Source: an uncultured Pelagibacteraceae bacterium
GTDB lineage: Bacteria; Pseudomonadota; Alphaproteobacteria; Pelagibacterales; Pelagibacteraceae
Length of the DNA: 64,000 nt
Direction of reading: 5' to 3'
Assembly (NCBI GenBank): GCA_902579465.1
Contig: CACHGV010000002.1
Location: forward strand, 62,001-126,000
Shown: positions 32,588 through 42,467 of the stretch, piece by piece
Numbering within the stretch: position 1 is the stretch's first letter
Layout of the letters: each line of letters begins with the position of its first letter
Position numbers and translations under genes: made by a program
The notes under the pieces: generated by a model
Databases searched by the model: none
The model's input: only the letters and a program-made list of their open reading frames with translations
What the model was told of the DNA's origin: nothing

Positions 32588-33778
32588 TTATCTTTGTTTT
32601 TTATCTTTGAATTTTCCACCTTTAATTTCTTTTTCAATAAAGGCACCTGATGCTTCTCCTACATCAGTTAATTCAACACTAGATGCTCCTTCATAGTTAA
32701 CTGCTTTACCACTAGCAAGTAAATCTAATGCTTTTTTTAATTCTCCTGGATAAATTTTTTCTCCTGGAGCATTTGCAACAGACATTACATTTGCTTGAAC
32801 AGTAGCTCTATCAGCTTTTCCACCAGCTTGCATTGCAAGTACAATCAAAGCTGCAGCATCATAAGACTCAGAAGTATAAGGTCCAGATGAATCGATTCCT
32901 GCTCCACCAGCTACACCTTTAAATATTGTAGCACCTTTACCCATTGATCCTGGCAAAGATCCAAATGATTTGTTAAGATCATTTCCAAATCTGTCAGTTA
33001 AAGAGTCACCAATCATTCCATCTGATAAAACAAATACGTCAAACGCACCTGAGTCCAATGAACCATCAATGATACTTCCACCAGCTTGATCTAAGTAACC
33101 TAACACAGCTAAAGCATCGCCACCTGCTGCTGCTAATGTAGCAACTTCAGCACCATAATCACCTTTACCTTCTTCGTGAGCTGTAACAACTGTTACGTTT
33201 ATTCCGTGAGCTTTAACAGCTGCAACATATACATCTGCTAAACCTTTACCGTAGTCGTTATTAGTATGTGTTACTGCAATACTTTTTACTTTTCTGTCTT
33301 TAGTAATATCTGCTAATACTTGACCACCTCTTGCATCAGATGGAGCAGTTCTAAAAAAGTATCCGTTATCTTTAAGATCAGTTAATCCTGGAGAAGTAGC
33401 TGATGGTGAAATCATAACAACACCATTCGGAACAGCAACATTAGTTGCTATTGCTCCAGTAACACCAGAACAATCGGCACCCATAATTGCTACTACACCA
33501 CCAGATATTAAACCTTCAGCAGCAGCTGTTGCAGCAGCTGAATCAACACAAGTTGAGTCTGCTCTTTCAACAGAAATTTTCTTTCCTCCAAGTAATGAGC
33601 CAGAGTCCGAAGCTTCTTTAAATGCAAGCTCTGCAGATGCAGCCATAGCTGGAGTTAGGGACTCAATAGGACCTGTAAATCCTAAAATAATACCCATTTT
33701 TATGCCATGTCCATCTGAATATGCTTTGGATGCAAAGCAAGAAACAAATACGAACATCGCTAATACTAGTTTTTTCAT
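32588..33778 (-). CDS. Branched-chain amino acid-type ABC substrate-binding protein (second system)
   Basis: Signal peptide, IKMGIILGFTGPIESLTPAMAASAELAFKEASDSGSLLGGKKISVERADSTCVDSAAATAAAEGLI; Peripla_BP_6-like. Strong SD AGAGGGAATATATG. Confidence 0.92.
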   Translation of the reverse strand: MKKLVLAMFVFVSCFASKAYSDGHGIKMGIILGFTGPIESLTPAMAASAELAFKEASDSGSLLGGKKISVERADSTCVDSAAATAAAEGLISGGVVAIMGADCSGVTGAIATNVAVPNGVVMISPSATSPGLTDLKDNGYFFRTAPSDARGGQVLADITKDRKVKSIAVTHTNNDYGKGLADVYVAAVKAHGINVTVVTAHEEGKGDYGAEVATLAAAGGDALAVLGYLDQAGGSIIDGSLDSGAFDVFVLSDGMIGDSLTDRFGNDLNKSFGSLPGSMGKGATIFKGVAGGAGIDSSGPYTSESYDAAALIVLAMQAGGKADRATVQANVMSVANAPGEKIYPGELKKALDLLASGKAVNYEGASSVELTDVGEASGAFIEKEIKGGKFKDKKQR

Positions 33779-33851
33779 ATATTCCCTCTAATTGTTAACA
33801 ATTTATATAAATAAAATTAAATCCTATTAGTTTTAATTTTCAATGAGAAAA

Positions 33852-34709
33852 TTATCTCATTTTTTGAGCAAAAAACACAGAAGTTATGACAATTATTCCT
33901 CCTATTACAGTTATTAAAGATGGAATCTCTCCAAAAATAAAAAAAGTGAGAATTAAACCAAATACAGGGAACAAAGCATAGAATGGTAATACCCTATCTA
34001 AAGGATAGAATTTATAAAGATAGAACATCATTAAGTGTCCTAGTAAAGAAATAATTGCTCCAGCATATAAAACTGTAAACCAACTCCCTAAACTGATATT
34101 TTTTATTGTTTGGAAAGTATTACCTTCAAATATTGCAGATAATATTATTAAAATTACAAACCCTGTAAAGCTCATTATAGTATTTGTAAACTTAACATCT
34201 AATTCTTTTAAATATCTAGAAAATACTTGGGATAGTCCGTAGAAAAAAGCCATACCACAAATAAGAAGAGACCCTATTATTTCCTCGACTACTTTTGGGT
34301 CAAAAGCAAGTATAACAACACCAAAAAAAGATATCATAATTAATATCCATTTTTTATAACTTATTTTTTCGTTTAAAAATATTGAGCTTAATATAATCCC
34401 AAAGGGAATTGAAAGTTGAGCACCAATTGTAATTGGTGCAAGTATACTTGATGCATTTATAGATAAATACAAAAACATATTCACTGCAACACCAAAACAT
34501 AATGAAAAACCAATTAAAGGAATAATATATTTTTTATCTATTATTTGAATTTTAAAAAATGGAATTAAACAAATAAAAACAACAGCCATTCTTAATGAGC
34601 CAAAAAGAATTGGTGGAATAGTGTCGTTTAATCCAAGTTTACCAGTTGGATATGCACTTCCTAATAAAAATACAACAAATAAAATAAGTAAAGTATGTTT
34701 TGCAGACAA
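33852..34709 (-). CDS. EamA/DMT-superfamily transporter
   Basis: GSAYPTGKLGLNDTIPPILFGSLRMAVVFICLIPFF plus second EamA repeat. Confidence 0.88.
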   Translation of the reverse strand: MSAKHTLLILFVVFLLGSAYPTGKLGLNDTIPPILFGSLRMAVVFICLIPFFKIQIIDKKYIIPLIGFSLCFGVAVNMFLYLSINASSILAPITIGAQLSIPFGIILSSIFLNEKISYKKWILIMISFFGVVILAFDPKVVEEIIGSLLICGMAFFYGLSQVFSRYLKELDVKFTNTIMSFTGFVILIILSAIFEGNTFQTIKNISLGSWFTVLYAGAIISLLGHLMMFYLYKFYPLDRVLPFYALFPVFGLILTFFIFGEIPSLITVIGGIIVITSVFFAQKMR

Positions 34710-34712
34710 AAA

Positions 34713-36194
34713 TTATCGTATAGAGAAAGGATCTAAAGTTGGTTCATCAGATGTGTAATACCAAGTTGTCTTAACTCTAGTATAATCTTTAATTGAGTCC
34801 ATTCCCGCTTCCTTTCCATATCCACTATCTTTAATTCCACCAAAAGGTGCTGAAGGAGAAATTAATCTATAAGTATTTACAAACGTTATACCTGCTCTTA
34901 TTGCATTAGAAACTCTTAGACCTCTCGAAAAGTCACTAGTATAAACTCCAGAAGATAATCCGTACTGATTATCGTTCATTTTCTCTATTACCTCTTTTTC
35001 TGTATCAAATTTCATAACTGATAAAACTGGTCCAAAAAGCTCATTTTCTGCGGTTGGAAGATTATGATTATCACATTCAATTATTGTAGGAGGAAAATAG
35101 TATCCCTCATTTGAAAATGGATGCCTTTCACCTCCACATTTTATTTTTCCACCCTGTTCAGTGGTTTTCTTTATGTTTTTTTCAATAATTTCTAACTGTT
35201 TATAATTACTCAAAGGTCCCATTTCTGTGTCTGGATCCATGGGAGCACCAATTTTTATTTTTTCAGCTCTTTTTGTGAGTTTATCAAGGAACTCATCGTA
35301 AATTCCTTTTTGAAGATATAGCCTTGAACCTGCAATACAACTCTGTCCGCTAGCTCCAAATATTCCTGCGGTAATTCCATTAATAGCATTTTCTTGATGA
35401 GCATCATCAAATACTGCAACAGGACTTTTTCCTCCAAGTTCTAAGCTTACTTCTGATAAATTTTCTGCAGAATTTCTAATAATATGTCTTGCAGTTTCGG
35501 GCCCTCCAGTAAAAGCAACTTTTTCAACTAAATTATGTGTAGTTAAAGCTTTTCCACATGGGTCTCCAAATCCTGTGATAACATTTACTACTCCTTTAGG
35601 AATACCTGTTTCCTCTATCAATTTTGCAAATTCAAACATTACAGCTGGTGCAAGTTCAGAAGATTTAATAACTACCGTGTTTCCCATAGCTAAAGCAGGT
35701 GCAAGTTTTGTTGCAGTTAAAAACATTTGAGAATTCCATGGAACAATCGCAGCAATAACACCAATAGGTATTCTTGAAGTTATAGCTTGAATATTTGGTT
35801 TATCTATTGGTAGAACTGTACCTTCGACCTTGTCTGCCATACCAGCATAATAATCATAGTACTCTGCAATGTAATTTGCCTGCTTATTTGTTTCTCTAAA
35901 AAGTTTTCCTGTATCTATAGTTTCAATTTTTCCAAGCAATTCTGCATTGTCTCTAAGCTTATTACCAATAGCTCTTAGAAATTTTGCTCTTTCACGCGGC
36001 AGTATTTTAGGCCAATCACCTTCAAAAGCTTTTTGAGCTGATTGAACTGCTTTATCTACATCAGAAGCACTTGCCTCAGGAACAACTGCCCATGGCCTAT
36101 TATCCTCTGGGTTTAAAGTTTCAAAAGTCTTTTTAGTATCTGAGTCAACCCATTGTCCCCCTATAAACATTTTGTATTTTTTTAATTCAGGCAT
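34713..36194 (-). CDS. Aldehyde dehydrogenase family protein
   Basis: IGVIAAIVPWNSQMFLTATKLAPALAMGNTVVIKSSE, VSLELGGKSP, FGASGQSCIAGSRLYLQ. Start at 36194 (MPELKKYKMFIGGQWVDS) preferred over 36218. Confidence 0.95.
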   Translation of the reverse strand: MPELKKYKMFIGGQWVDSDTKKTFETLNPEDNRPWAVVPEASASDVDKAVQSAQKAFEGDWPKILPRERAKFLRAIGNKLRDNAELLGKIETIDTGKLFRETNKQANYIAEYYDYYAGMADKVEGTVLPIDKPNIQAITSRIPIGVIAAIVPWNSQMFLTATKLAPALAMGNTVVIKSSELAPAVMFEFAKLIEETGIPKGVVNVITGFGDPCGKALTTHNLVEKVAFTGGPETARHIIRNSAENLSEVSLELGGKSPVAVFDDAHQENAINGITAGIFGASGQSCIAGSRLYLQKGIYDEFLDKLTKRAEKIKIGAPMDPDTEMGPLSNYKQLEIIEKNIKKTTEQGGKIKCGGERHPFSNEGYYFPPTIIECDNHNLPTAENELFGPVLSVMKFDTEKEVIEKMNDNQYGLSSGVYTSDFSRGLRVSNAIRAGITFVNTYRLISPSAPFGGIKDSGYGKEAGMDSIKDYTRVKTTWYYTSDEPTLDPFSIR

Positions 36195-36960
36195 TTTGTA
36201 TGTGATCTTTAATTGCATTATTTACATCATATGAGCATTCAATACTACATAGATGTTTACCTACAGGTATTATTTTTACTTCAGAGTTTTTAATTTTTTT
36301 ACTCAGATTATCAGACATTTCTGGAGTTGAGCCTACATCACCTTCTCCAGTCATCACAAGTGTTTTGACATTAATATTTTCAAATTTTTCGTTATCCTCG
36401 TGATTTACAAACAATGAGTATACTTTAATAAAGTTATCCATATTATTATTACTAAGAATTGAGAAAATTTTATCTGAAATTTGAGGATTTTTCTCAATAA
36501 AATCCTTATTAAACCATCTTTTGAGTGCGTCTTTTGTCAGTTTTTTATCTTTTTTTGTCTGTTCAAACCTTTCATTTACTATCTTCTGTTCATTATCAGA
36601 TCTATTAAATATTGAGCACAACAATGTTAGGGATTTCAATCTATTACTAAATCTCGTTGCAAAGTTTCTTGCAATCAAAGAGCCTATTGAAAATCCAATA
36701 AGGTGAATTTTACTAAATTTTAATTCATCAATAAGATCAATAATTTGATCTGAAAAATCATCAAAACTTATTTTTTCTTTATTTAAGGGTGTTTTACCGT
36801 GTCCAAGGATATCATAAATTAAAACTGTATTATCAAATTCATTAATTTGTGGATCCCATATATTATGATCAAGACCCACACCATGAATAAATACTATTGG
36901 AATTCCCTCTTTTTGATTTAGTTTATAGAATGTACCTTTAGAATCTGTTGCATTGATCAT
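36187..36960 (-). CDS. Alpha/beta hydrolase (3-oxoadipate enol-lactonase-like)
   Basis: IPIVFIHGVGLDHNIWDPQI, nucleophile elbow GFSIGS, DILGHGKTP, C-terminal His. Confidence 0.88.
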   Translation of the reverse strand: MINATDSKGTFYKLNQKEGIPIVFIHGVGLDHNIWDPQINEFDNTVLIYDILGHGKTPLNKEKISFDDFSDQIIDLIDELKFSKIHLIGFSIGSLIARNFATRFSNRLKSLTLLCSIFNRSDNEQKIVNERFEQTKKDKKLTKDALKRWFNKDFIEKNPQISDKIFSILSNNNMDNFIKVYSLFVNHEDNEKFENINVKTLVMTGEGDVGSTPEMSDNLSKKIKNSEVKIIPVGKHLCSIECSYDVNNAIKDHIQNA

Positions 36961-36962
36961 TA

Positions 36963-37550
36963 TTATTTTGGATCAATGCCCATCTCCTTCATATCTTGGT
37001 ATCTATCGCCTGTTCTTGCATGAGCTCTACCTGTCGAAGCTCCTCCAATTGCAATAACAATTTCATCATCAAATGGAGCATCATGAATTGTAAACTCATG
37101 TGTAAGATAATATGGTCTTAAACCAGAGTCGGTTTTGTGCATCATTGGAATAGATATTTTTGATCCAGCCGGACCTCTTGTATTCGTAAAACTTAAATAA
37201 GAAGTTCCTCCAACAGCATCTCTGAACTTATTTCCAAATCTTAATGTATGAATGAATGCTGATGCATGTTCTATTTCTCCATTCAATCCAACTACACCTG
37301 CTTTCCCGTACGCTAATATTTTATCAGGAGAGCCTATTTCTTTTATAAGTTCAGGAACTAATAAATCTCCAAGTTTAGGAGCTAGGTCTAAAATAATGGG
37401 TTTTAAGTCTTCCACAAAACCTTTTCCATCCCAAGGATCTTTAAAAACTGCAGCAACAGAAACCATCAAAACTGGTTCTTTAGCTTCTTTTCCACCTTCA
37501 ATAAAAGTCTTGTCTACAAATTTAGTAAACTTACGTAATTCTAATTTCAT
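36963..37550 (-). CDS. PF06684 (DUF1185, 'amino acid synthesis') family protein
   Basis: KEPVLMVSVAAVFKDPW, LLVPELIKEIG, YGKAGVVGLNGEIEHASAFIHTLRFGNKFRDAVGGTSYLSFTNTRGPAG, IAIGGASTGRAHARTGDRYQD. Confidence 0.85.
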   Translation of the reverse strand: MKLELRKFTKFVDKTFIEGGKEAKEPVLMVSVAAVFKDPWDGKGFVEDLKPIILDLAPKLGDLLVPELIKEIGSPDKILAYGKAGVVGLNGEIEHASAFIHTLRFGNKFRDAVGGTSYLSFTNTRGPAGSKISIPMMHKTDSGLRPYYLTHEFTIHDAPFDDEIVIAIGGASTGRAHARTGDRYQDMKEMGIDPK

Positions 37551-39247
37551 TTTTTAATTCTATGTGTAAAGCTATCTCTTCTAAAACTGTATAACGCTTT
37601 TGGATCTACATCAACATCTATAACAACTGGTTTATTTACTTTTAATGCACTTTTTACTGCCTCATTAACTTCTGATAATTTTTTAACTTTAATTCCTTTA
37701 GCACCATATAGTTTAGCAACTTCATCAAAAGGAGGACTTTGAATATCAGCTCCTAAATATCTTTCACCATAAAAATCTTTTTGATAAGCTTTTTCTGCTC
37801 CCCAACTCTTATTATTCATCACTATTGTAATGGTGTTTATGCCATGTTCTACAGCTGTACTTAGTTCTGAAATAGTCATTCCGAAACCACCATCACCCAT
37901 TAAACTAACGACAGTTTTATTAGGTTTTGCAACCTTTATGCCTAAGCCACATGCAAATGAGAAGCCTACTAGACCAAAATCAAGGGGAGTGAAAAGAGCA
38001 GGTGGATTGTAATATTCTAAAGCATCTGTTGCTTGAAGGCAGAGTGTGCCAGCATCGAGTGTTATTGCAGTATTTTTCGGTAGTACTTTTCTTAATTCTT
38101 TGAATAGACCTTTTGGTTGGATTGGAAAATTTTTTGACTTTATATTATCTCTATTTTTAAGAAATTTTGATCTCTCTAACAAATAACTATTTGTCCACTC
38201 TTTGTAATTGAAAATTTTCTTTTGTTTTCTTAATTCAACTAAAATTTGATCTGTCACCAGAGCAGCATCCCCATGAATACCTACATTAACTGGAAAGTAT
38301 CTTCCTATCATTGTTTTTTCTAATTCAATTTGTACAATTTTCGCGTTTTTATTTATATTGTCATACGAATAGAAAGTGGAATTGAAACCAAGTCTTGTAC
38401 CAATTGCAATAATTAGCTCTGCTTCTTTGACTAATCTTGATGCAACAATATTTCCTCTAGGCCCCATTTGTCCTGCATTTAACTTATGACTGAATGGAAT
38501 CGCATCTCCATGTCCTGCTGCAGTTACAATTGGAATATTTAAAAATTCAGCAAGCTTTGTTACAGACTTAAATTTTGAATTATATTTTATTCCTCCTCCA
38601 GCAACAATCACAGTTTTTTTTGAGTTGAGAATAAGTTTTACAGTTCTGTCAATTGAATTCTTTTTACTTTTTAAGTCACTTTCGGTTTTATAGGATTTTT
38701 TATTTTCATTAATCTTAAACTTTGCAGTATCAGAAAGAACATTTCTTGGAAGATTTATACAAACTGGTCCTCTTCTAGGCGACATTGCAAGATTAAATGC
38801 ATCTCTAAAAGCCATTGGTATATGACTTGCCTTTTTTACTGTCCAAGTTTTTTTTGTTATAGGATCAAAAAGCGATTGTTGATCAAGTCCTTGAAAGGCA
38901 TCTTCCATCTTGTCTTTAGTAGAATATAAACCTGCAATAGATACCACAGGAGAAAATGCTGCTTTTGCTTGCGCTATGCCTGTAACGAGATTAGTTGCTC
39001 CGGGACCGTTTTGACCAGCAATTATTACACCTGGTTGATTAGAAGCTCGTGCATATCCATCTGCCATATGCGTTCCAGTTCTTTCGTCTCTTACACCGAT
39101 AAATTTAATTTTTTTTTCATGATATAACGCATCAAACATTTCCATTGTAGCTGAACCAATTAAACCAAAGACATGTTTAACTTTTTCTTTTTTTAGAGAT
39201 TTCACTGCCGCTTGACCACCGGTCAAGGTATTCTTGGACTTAATCAC
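37547..39247 (-). CDS. Thiamine diphosphate-dependent enzyme, acetolactate synthase-like
   Basis: KHVFGLIGSATMEMFDALY, DERTGTHMADGYARASNQPGVIIAGQNGPGATNLVTGIAQA, LMGDGGFGMTISELSTAVEHGINTITIVMNNKSWG. Confidence 0.9.
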   Translation of the reverse strand: MIKSKNTLTGGQAAVKSLKKEKVKHVFGLIGSATMEMFDALYHEKKIKFIGVRDERTGTHMADGYARASNQPGVIIAGQNGPGATNLVTGIAQAKAAFSPVVSIAGLYSTKDKMEDAFQGLDQQSLFDPITKKTWTVKKASHIPMAFRDAFNLAMSPRRGPVCINLPRNVLSDTAKFKINENKKSYKTESDLKSKKNSIDRTVKLILNSKKTVIVAGGGIKYNSKFKSVTKLAEFLNIPIVTAAGHGDAIPFSHKLNAGQMGPRGNIVASRLVKEAELIIAIGTRLGFNSTFYSYDNINKNAKIVQIELEKTMIGRYFPVNVGIHGDAALVTDQILVELRKQKKIFNYKEWTNSYLLERSKFLKNRDNIKSKNFPIQPKGLFKELRKVLPKNTAITLDAGTLCLQATDALEYYNPPALFTPLDFGLVGFSFACGLGIKVAKPNKTVVSLMGDGGFGMTISELSTAVEHGINTITIVMNNKSWGAEKAYQKDFYGERYLGADIQSPPFDEVAKLYGAKGIKVKKLSEVNEAVKSALKVNKPVVIDVDVDPKALYSFRRDSFTHRIKK

Positions 39248-40413
39248 GATACTTTTTTAACTTCAGTATCTAGATCATCTTTAAAGTTAGGCATTACTTT
39301 TTCAGTGAATAGTTTAATACTTTTCATGCAATCTTCATGTTTAACACCCGGAAAGTTAGACCAGACTTGAAGATTTTGAAGATTAAGCTCTGATTGAAGT
39401 TCTTTAATCTTATCTGTTACATATTCAGGAGTACCAAATAACATATTTCGCTTATGTAAAAACTCGTAATTAAGAAGATCTAATTTACCCTTTGTTTCTG
39501 GAAGTTCTTCACCGGGATCCATATGATTACCAAGACCTCTCCAATGACAAACCCATTTCATATAATTTACCATATGTTGTCCTGCTTTTTCTTTAGCCTC
39601 TTCCATAGTATCAGCAACAAACATATCTCTAACGAGAGTAACACCTTCACCTAAAGGAACATTTTTTTTAGTAACTTCCGATCTTTTATTTTTGTAAGCT
39701 TCAAATCTTATTTTCAATGCTTTAACTGTAGGTATCCACATAATTACATTTATGTTATTTTCTGCAGCCCACTCTATAGATCTTATACCATCAACAACTT
39801 GATGTATTGGAGGGTGTGGATTTTGATAAGGTTTTGGAAGAACACTAATTTTTTTCATTGTGTTATCTTCCATATTCATAAATTCTTCACTTGGCGGGCT
39901 CATGTCATGCTGCCAAACATAATTTGGTGAAGGGTAAGTATAAAATTCTCCATCATGATTAAAAAATTTTTCTGACCATGCTTTTTTCAAAATTTCTAAT
40001 GTTTCAGCAAATAATCTAAAATTTTTTGCCTGATCTTTTAAATCTGCTTCTTTGTTTAAATTAATTGCCTCTCTCCCATAAACTCCTCTAGCAACACCAA
40101 CTTCTACTCTTCCTTTTGAAAGTTGATCAAGTGTAGCAATATCTTCTGCTAATCTTATAGGATTATGAAAAGTTATTACATTTGCTGCTTGTCCTATTCT
40201 TATATTTTTTGTTCTTGCTGCAGCATCTGCTCCTAGCATTAGGGGATTGGTACACGACTCCATTCCTTCATGGTTAAAATGGTGTTCAGTAAACCAAATT
40301 GAATTCCAATTGTTTTGATCACAATATTCGGTGATCTGTTTAGTTTCATCTAATAATTTATGATACGGTTTGTGTGTCCAATTTGTAGTATTACAAAAAT
40401 AACCAAACTTCAT
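39244..40413 (-). CDS. LLM-class flavin-dependent oxidoreductase
   Basis: WFTEHHFNHEG, LDQLSKGRVEVGVARGVYGREA. Start at 40413 (MKFGYFCNTTNW) has a strong SD AAAGGAGGCT; listed ORF start at 40455 is probably too early. Confidence 0.92.
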   Translation of the reverse strand: MKFGYFCNTTNWTHKPYHKLLDETKQITEYCDQNNWNSIWFTEHHFNHEGMESCTNPLMLGADAAARTKNIRIGQAANVITFHNPIRLAEDIATLDQLSKGRVEVGVARGVYGREAINLNKEADLKDQAKNFRLFAETLEILKKAWSEKFFNHDGEFYTYPSPNYVWQHDMSPPSEEFMNMEDNTMKKISVLPKPYQNPHPPIHQVVDGIRSIEWAAENNINVIMWIPTVKALKIRFEAYKNKRSEVTKKNVPLGEGVTLVRDMFVADTMEEAKEKAGQHMVNYMKWVCHWRGLGNHMDPGEELPETKGKLDLLNYEFLHKRNMLFGTPEYVTDKIKELQSELNLQNLQVWSNFPGVKHEDCMKSIKLFTEKVMPNFKDDLDTEVKKVS

Positions 40414-40513
40414 TAAGCCTCCTTTAAAAATTAATTTAAAGACGACCGATCCCACTTTCGTATATGATTTTACGACGAGTTATGTATCGCTTTATGTAAT
40501 AATATTATTATTC

Positions 40514-41485
40514 TTACCTTTGATATTCAACGAATTTTTTAAGGGATTTATTAAGAAATTTATCATATCTGATACCACTTTTTGCTAATTTCTTATTATT
40601 AAGAAATGAAAGATTCATTTTAAAGTCATATGAGGGTTCAAAAAAGAAAGGTACTGAAAGCCTTTTTTGCTTGTTCCATAATACCCTATGATTAGTTGCT
40701 TTAAACTTGCCTTTGCTTAAATATTCTAGCGCTCTACCTGTATTCACCACCAAGGCATTTTTATTGAAAGGGACATTATACCATTTTTTTGTTTTTCGGT
40801 TTTGAACTTGCAAGCCACCTTTTTTGTTTTGATATAAAACTGTGAAAATACCACTATCAACATGCGTTTCACATCCAAGTGCTACCCCATCTTCTTTAGA
40901 TATTTCGATTGGTTTAGATTGATTAGAGTAATAATTAAATCTTAAAGTACTGAGTGTTTTAAGTCTTGAAAAAACTTTTTTAGATAAATTAGTGTCTTTT
41001 TTATAAATTTTTATAATACTTTTAAAAAGAGTTTCGCTAAGATTAAATAAATTTTCATAATAATCAGATAGTTTTTTGATAGATTGTTTGTTAAATGATT
41101 TTTCTATGCTCAAATGCTCGATGTATTGAGTTTTAGTTTTTTTGGAAAAACCCTTTGTCACTTTCAAGTCACCTAAGTCTAATCCCTCTTTTCCATTAAC
41201 ATCATTTGGAAAATATCCTCGATAAATATTTTTGTTCTTTTTATTCCATTTCTTTGGAGCTAACTTAAATTTGTTGTTTTTATTTGATTTAAAAAAATTT
41301 TCTCCAATTTTGCATACTTTATTTATTTGTTTGAATTTAATTCCATGACCAATTATTTGAAAAAAACCAACTTCGACACAGGCTTTTTCAATTTCTCTTA
41401 TTATTTTTAATGTTGCTTTTGAATTGAAGTTTTTTTTTAGAATAGGATTAATATTGATTGTTGGAATATAATTTTTTCTTATCAT
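40514..41485 (-). CDS. 2OG-Fe(II) oxygenase, isopenicillin-N-synthase-like family
   Basis: ACVEVGFFQIIGHGI, HVDSGIFTVLYQNKKGGLQV (HxD), NHRVLW, RLSVPFFFEPS. Confidence 0.9.
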   Translation of the reverse strand: MIRKNYIPTININPILKKNFNSKATLKIIREIEKACVEVGFFQIIGHGIKFKQINKVCKIGENFFKSNKNNKFKLAPKKWNKKNKNIYRGYFPNDVNGKEGLDLGDLKVTKGFSKKTKTQYIEHLSIEKSFNKQSIKKLSDYYENLFNLSETLFKSIIKIYKKDTNLSKKVFSRLKTLSTLRFNYYSNQSKPIEISKEDGVALGCETHVDSGIFTVLYQNKKGGLQVQNRKTKKWYNVPFNKNALVVNTGRALEYLSKGKFKATNHRVLWNKQKRLSVPFFFEPSYDFKMNLSFLNNKKLAKSGIRYDKFLNKSLKKFVEYQR

Positions 41486-42432
41486 CTATTTGTTGGTGTA
41501 TCTGTAGCAATCATTTGTCCTCGTACTTTTTCTCTAAAATAAATATACGCACCAGCGCCAATAATTATTGTTGCTCCAAGAAAAGTTCTTGGTACTGGAA
41601 TTGTTTCAAATAATATGTAACCAGCTACCATTGCAAACACTATGTATGAATACTCAAATAATGAAACAACCGATGGGGAGGCAATACTATAAGCAGTAAA
41701 TACACAAAAAAACGAAATCGATGCAACTATTCCCATAATTAAAACATAAGGCCAAGCCTCCCCTGGATTAGTAAACCATTCTCTCACAATAAATTGCAAA
41801 GTTGGATCTGTAAAAGTATTAAATTTTCCATCACCACTAACAAAAAATATTACCAAACTTGCAAATAATGCAAAAATATAAAGCCATGTCATTTGAGTAT
41901 AGATAGTATCTTTATTAGATGTATATTTTGTTATAGTCATCGAGATTGAATAACAAAGAGCGCATGCTACAGGTGCTAATTTAAAGAAATTAAAATCATC
42001 TAAAGATGGATTTAAAACAATCAATACACCAATAAATCCAACTACTATTGCACTCCATCTTCTAATTCCAATTTTTTCTTTTAAGAAAAATTTAGCAAAC
42101 ATAGACATAAAGAACGGGCAGGAGAAAAATAGTGCACTTGTCATAGCAAGTGTCATAAAGGTCAGTGAAATATAAAAAAAACTAAAACCAAAGAAAAAAC
42201 ATATAACTCTTATTAGTGTTAATAATGGGTAATGTGTTTTTAAAGATATTGTTTTTTTAGTTATTAAAACAAAGGATAGCAAAAATACTGATTGTATAAG
42301 GGTTCTTCCAAAATAAAGCTCGAATAAAGCAATATCCTCAAAAATAAACTTAATTAGAGAATCTTGTATTGAAAAAAAAGCCATACCAGTCATTATAAAA
42401 AAAATACCTCTGGTATTTTGGTTTGTATCCAT
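41482..42432 (-). CDS. EamA/DMT-superfamily transporter
   Basis: GMAFFSIQDSLIKFIFEDIALFELYFGRTLIQ; RRWSAIVVGFIGVLIVLNPS. Confidence 0.9.
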   Translation of the reverse strand: MDTNQNTRGIFFIMTGMAFFSIQDSLIKFIFEDIALFELYFGRTLIQSVFLLSFVLITKKTISLKTHYPLLTLIRVICFFFGFSFFYISLTFMTLAMTSALFFSCPFFMSMFAKFFLKEKIGIRRWSAIVVGFIGVLIVLNPSLDDFNFFKLAPVACALCYSISMTITKYTSNKDTIYTQMTWLYIFALFASLVIFFVSGDGKFNTFTDPTLQFIVREWFTNPGEAWPYVLIMGIVASISFFCVFTAYSIASPSVVSLFEYSYIVFAMVAGYILFETIPVPRTFLGATIIIGAGAYIYFREKVRGQMIATDTPTNR

Positions 42433-42467
42433 GAGACACCTATATCAAATCAGTAGTAATAATAATA

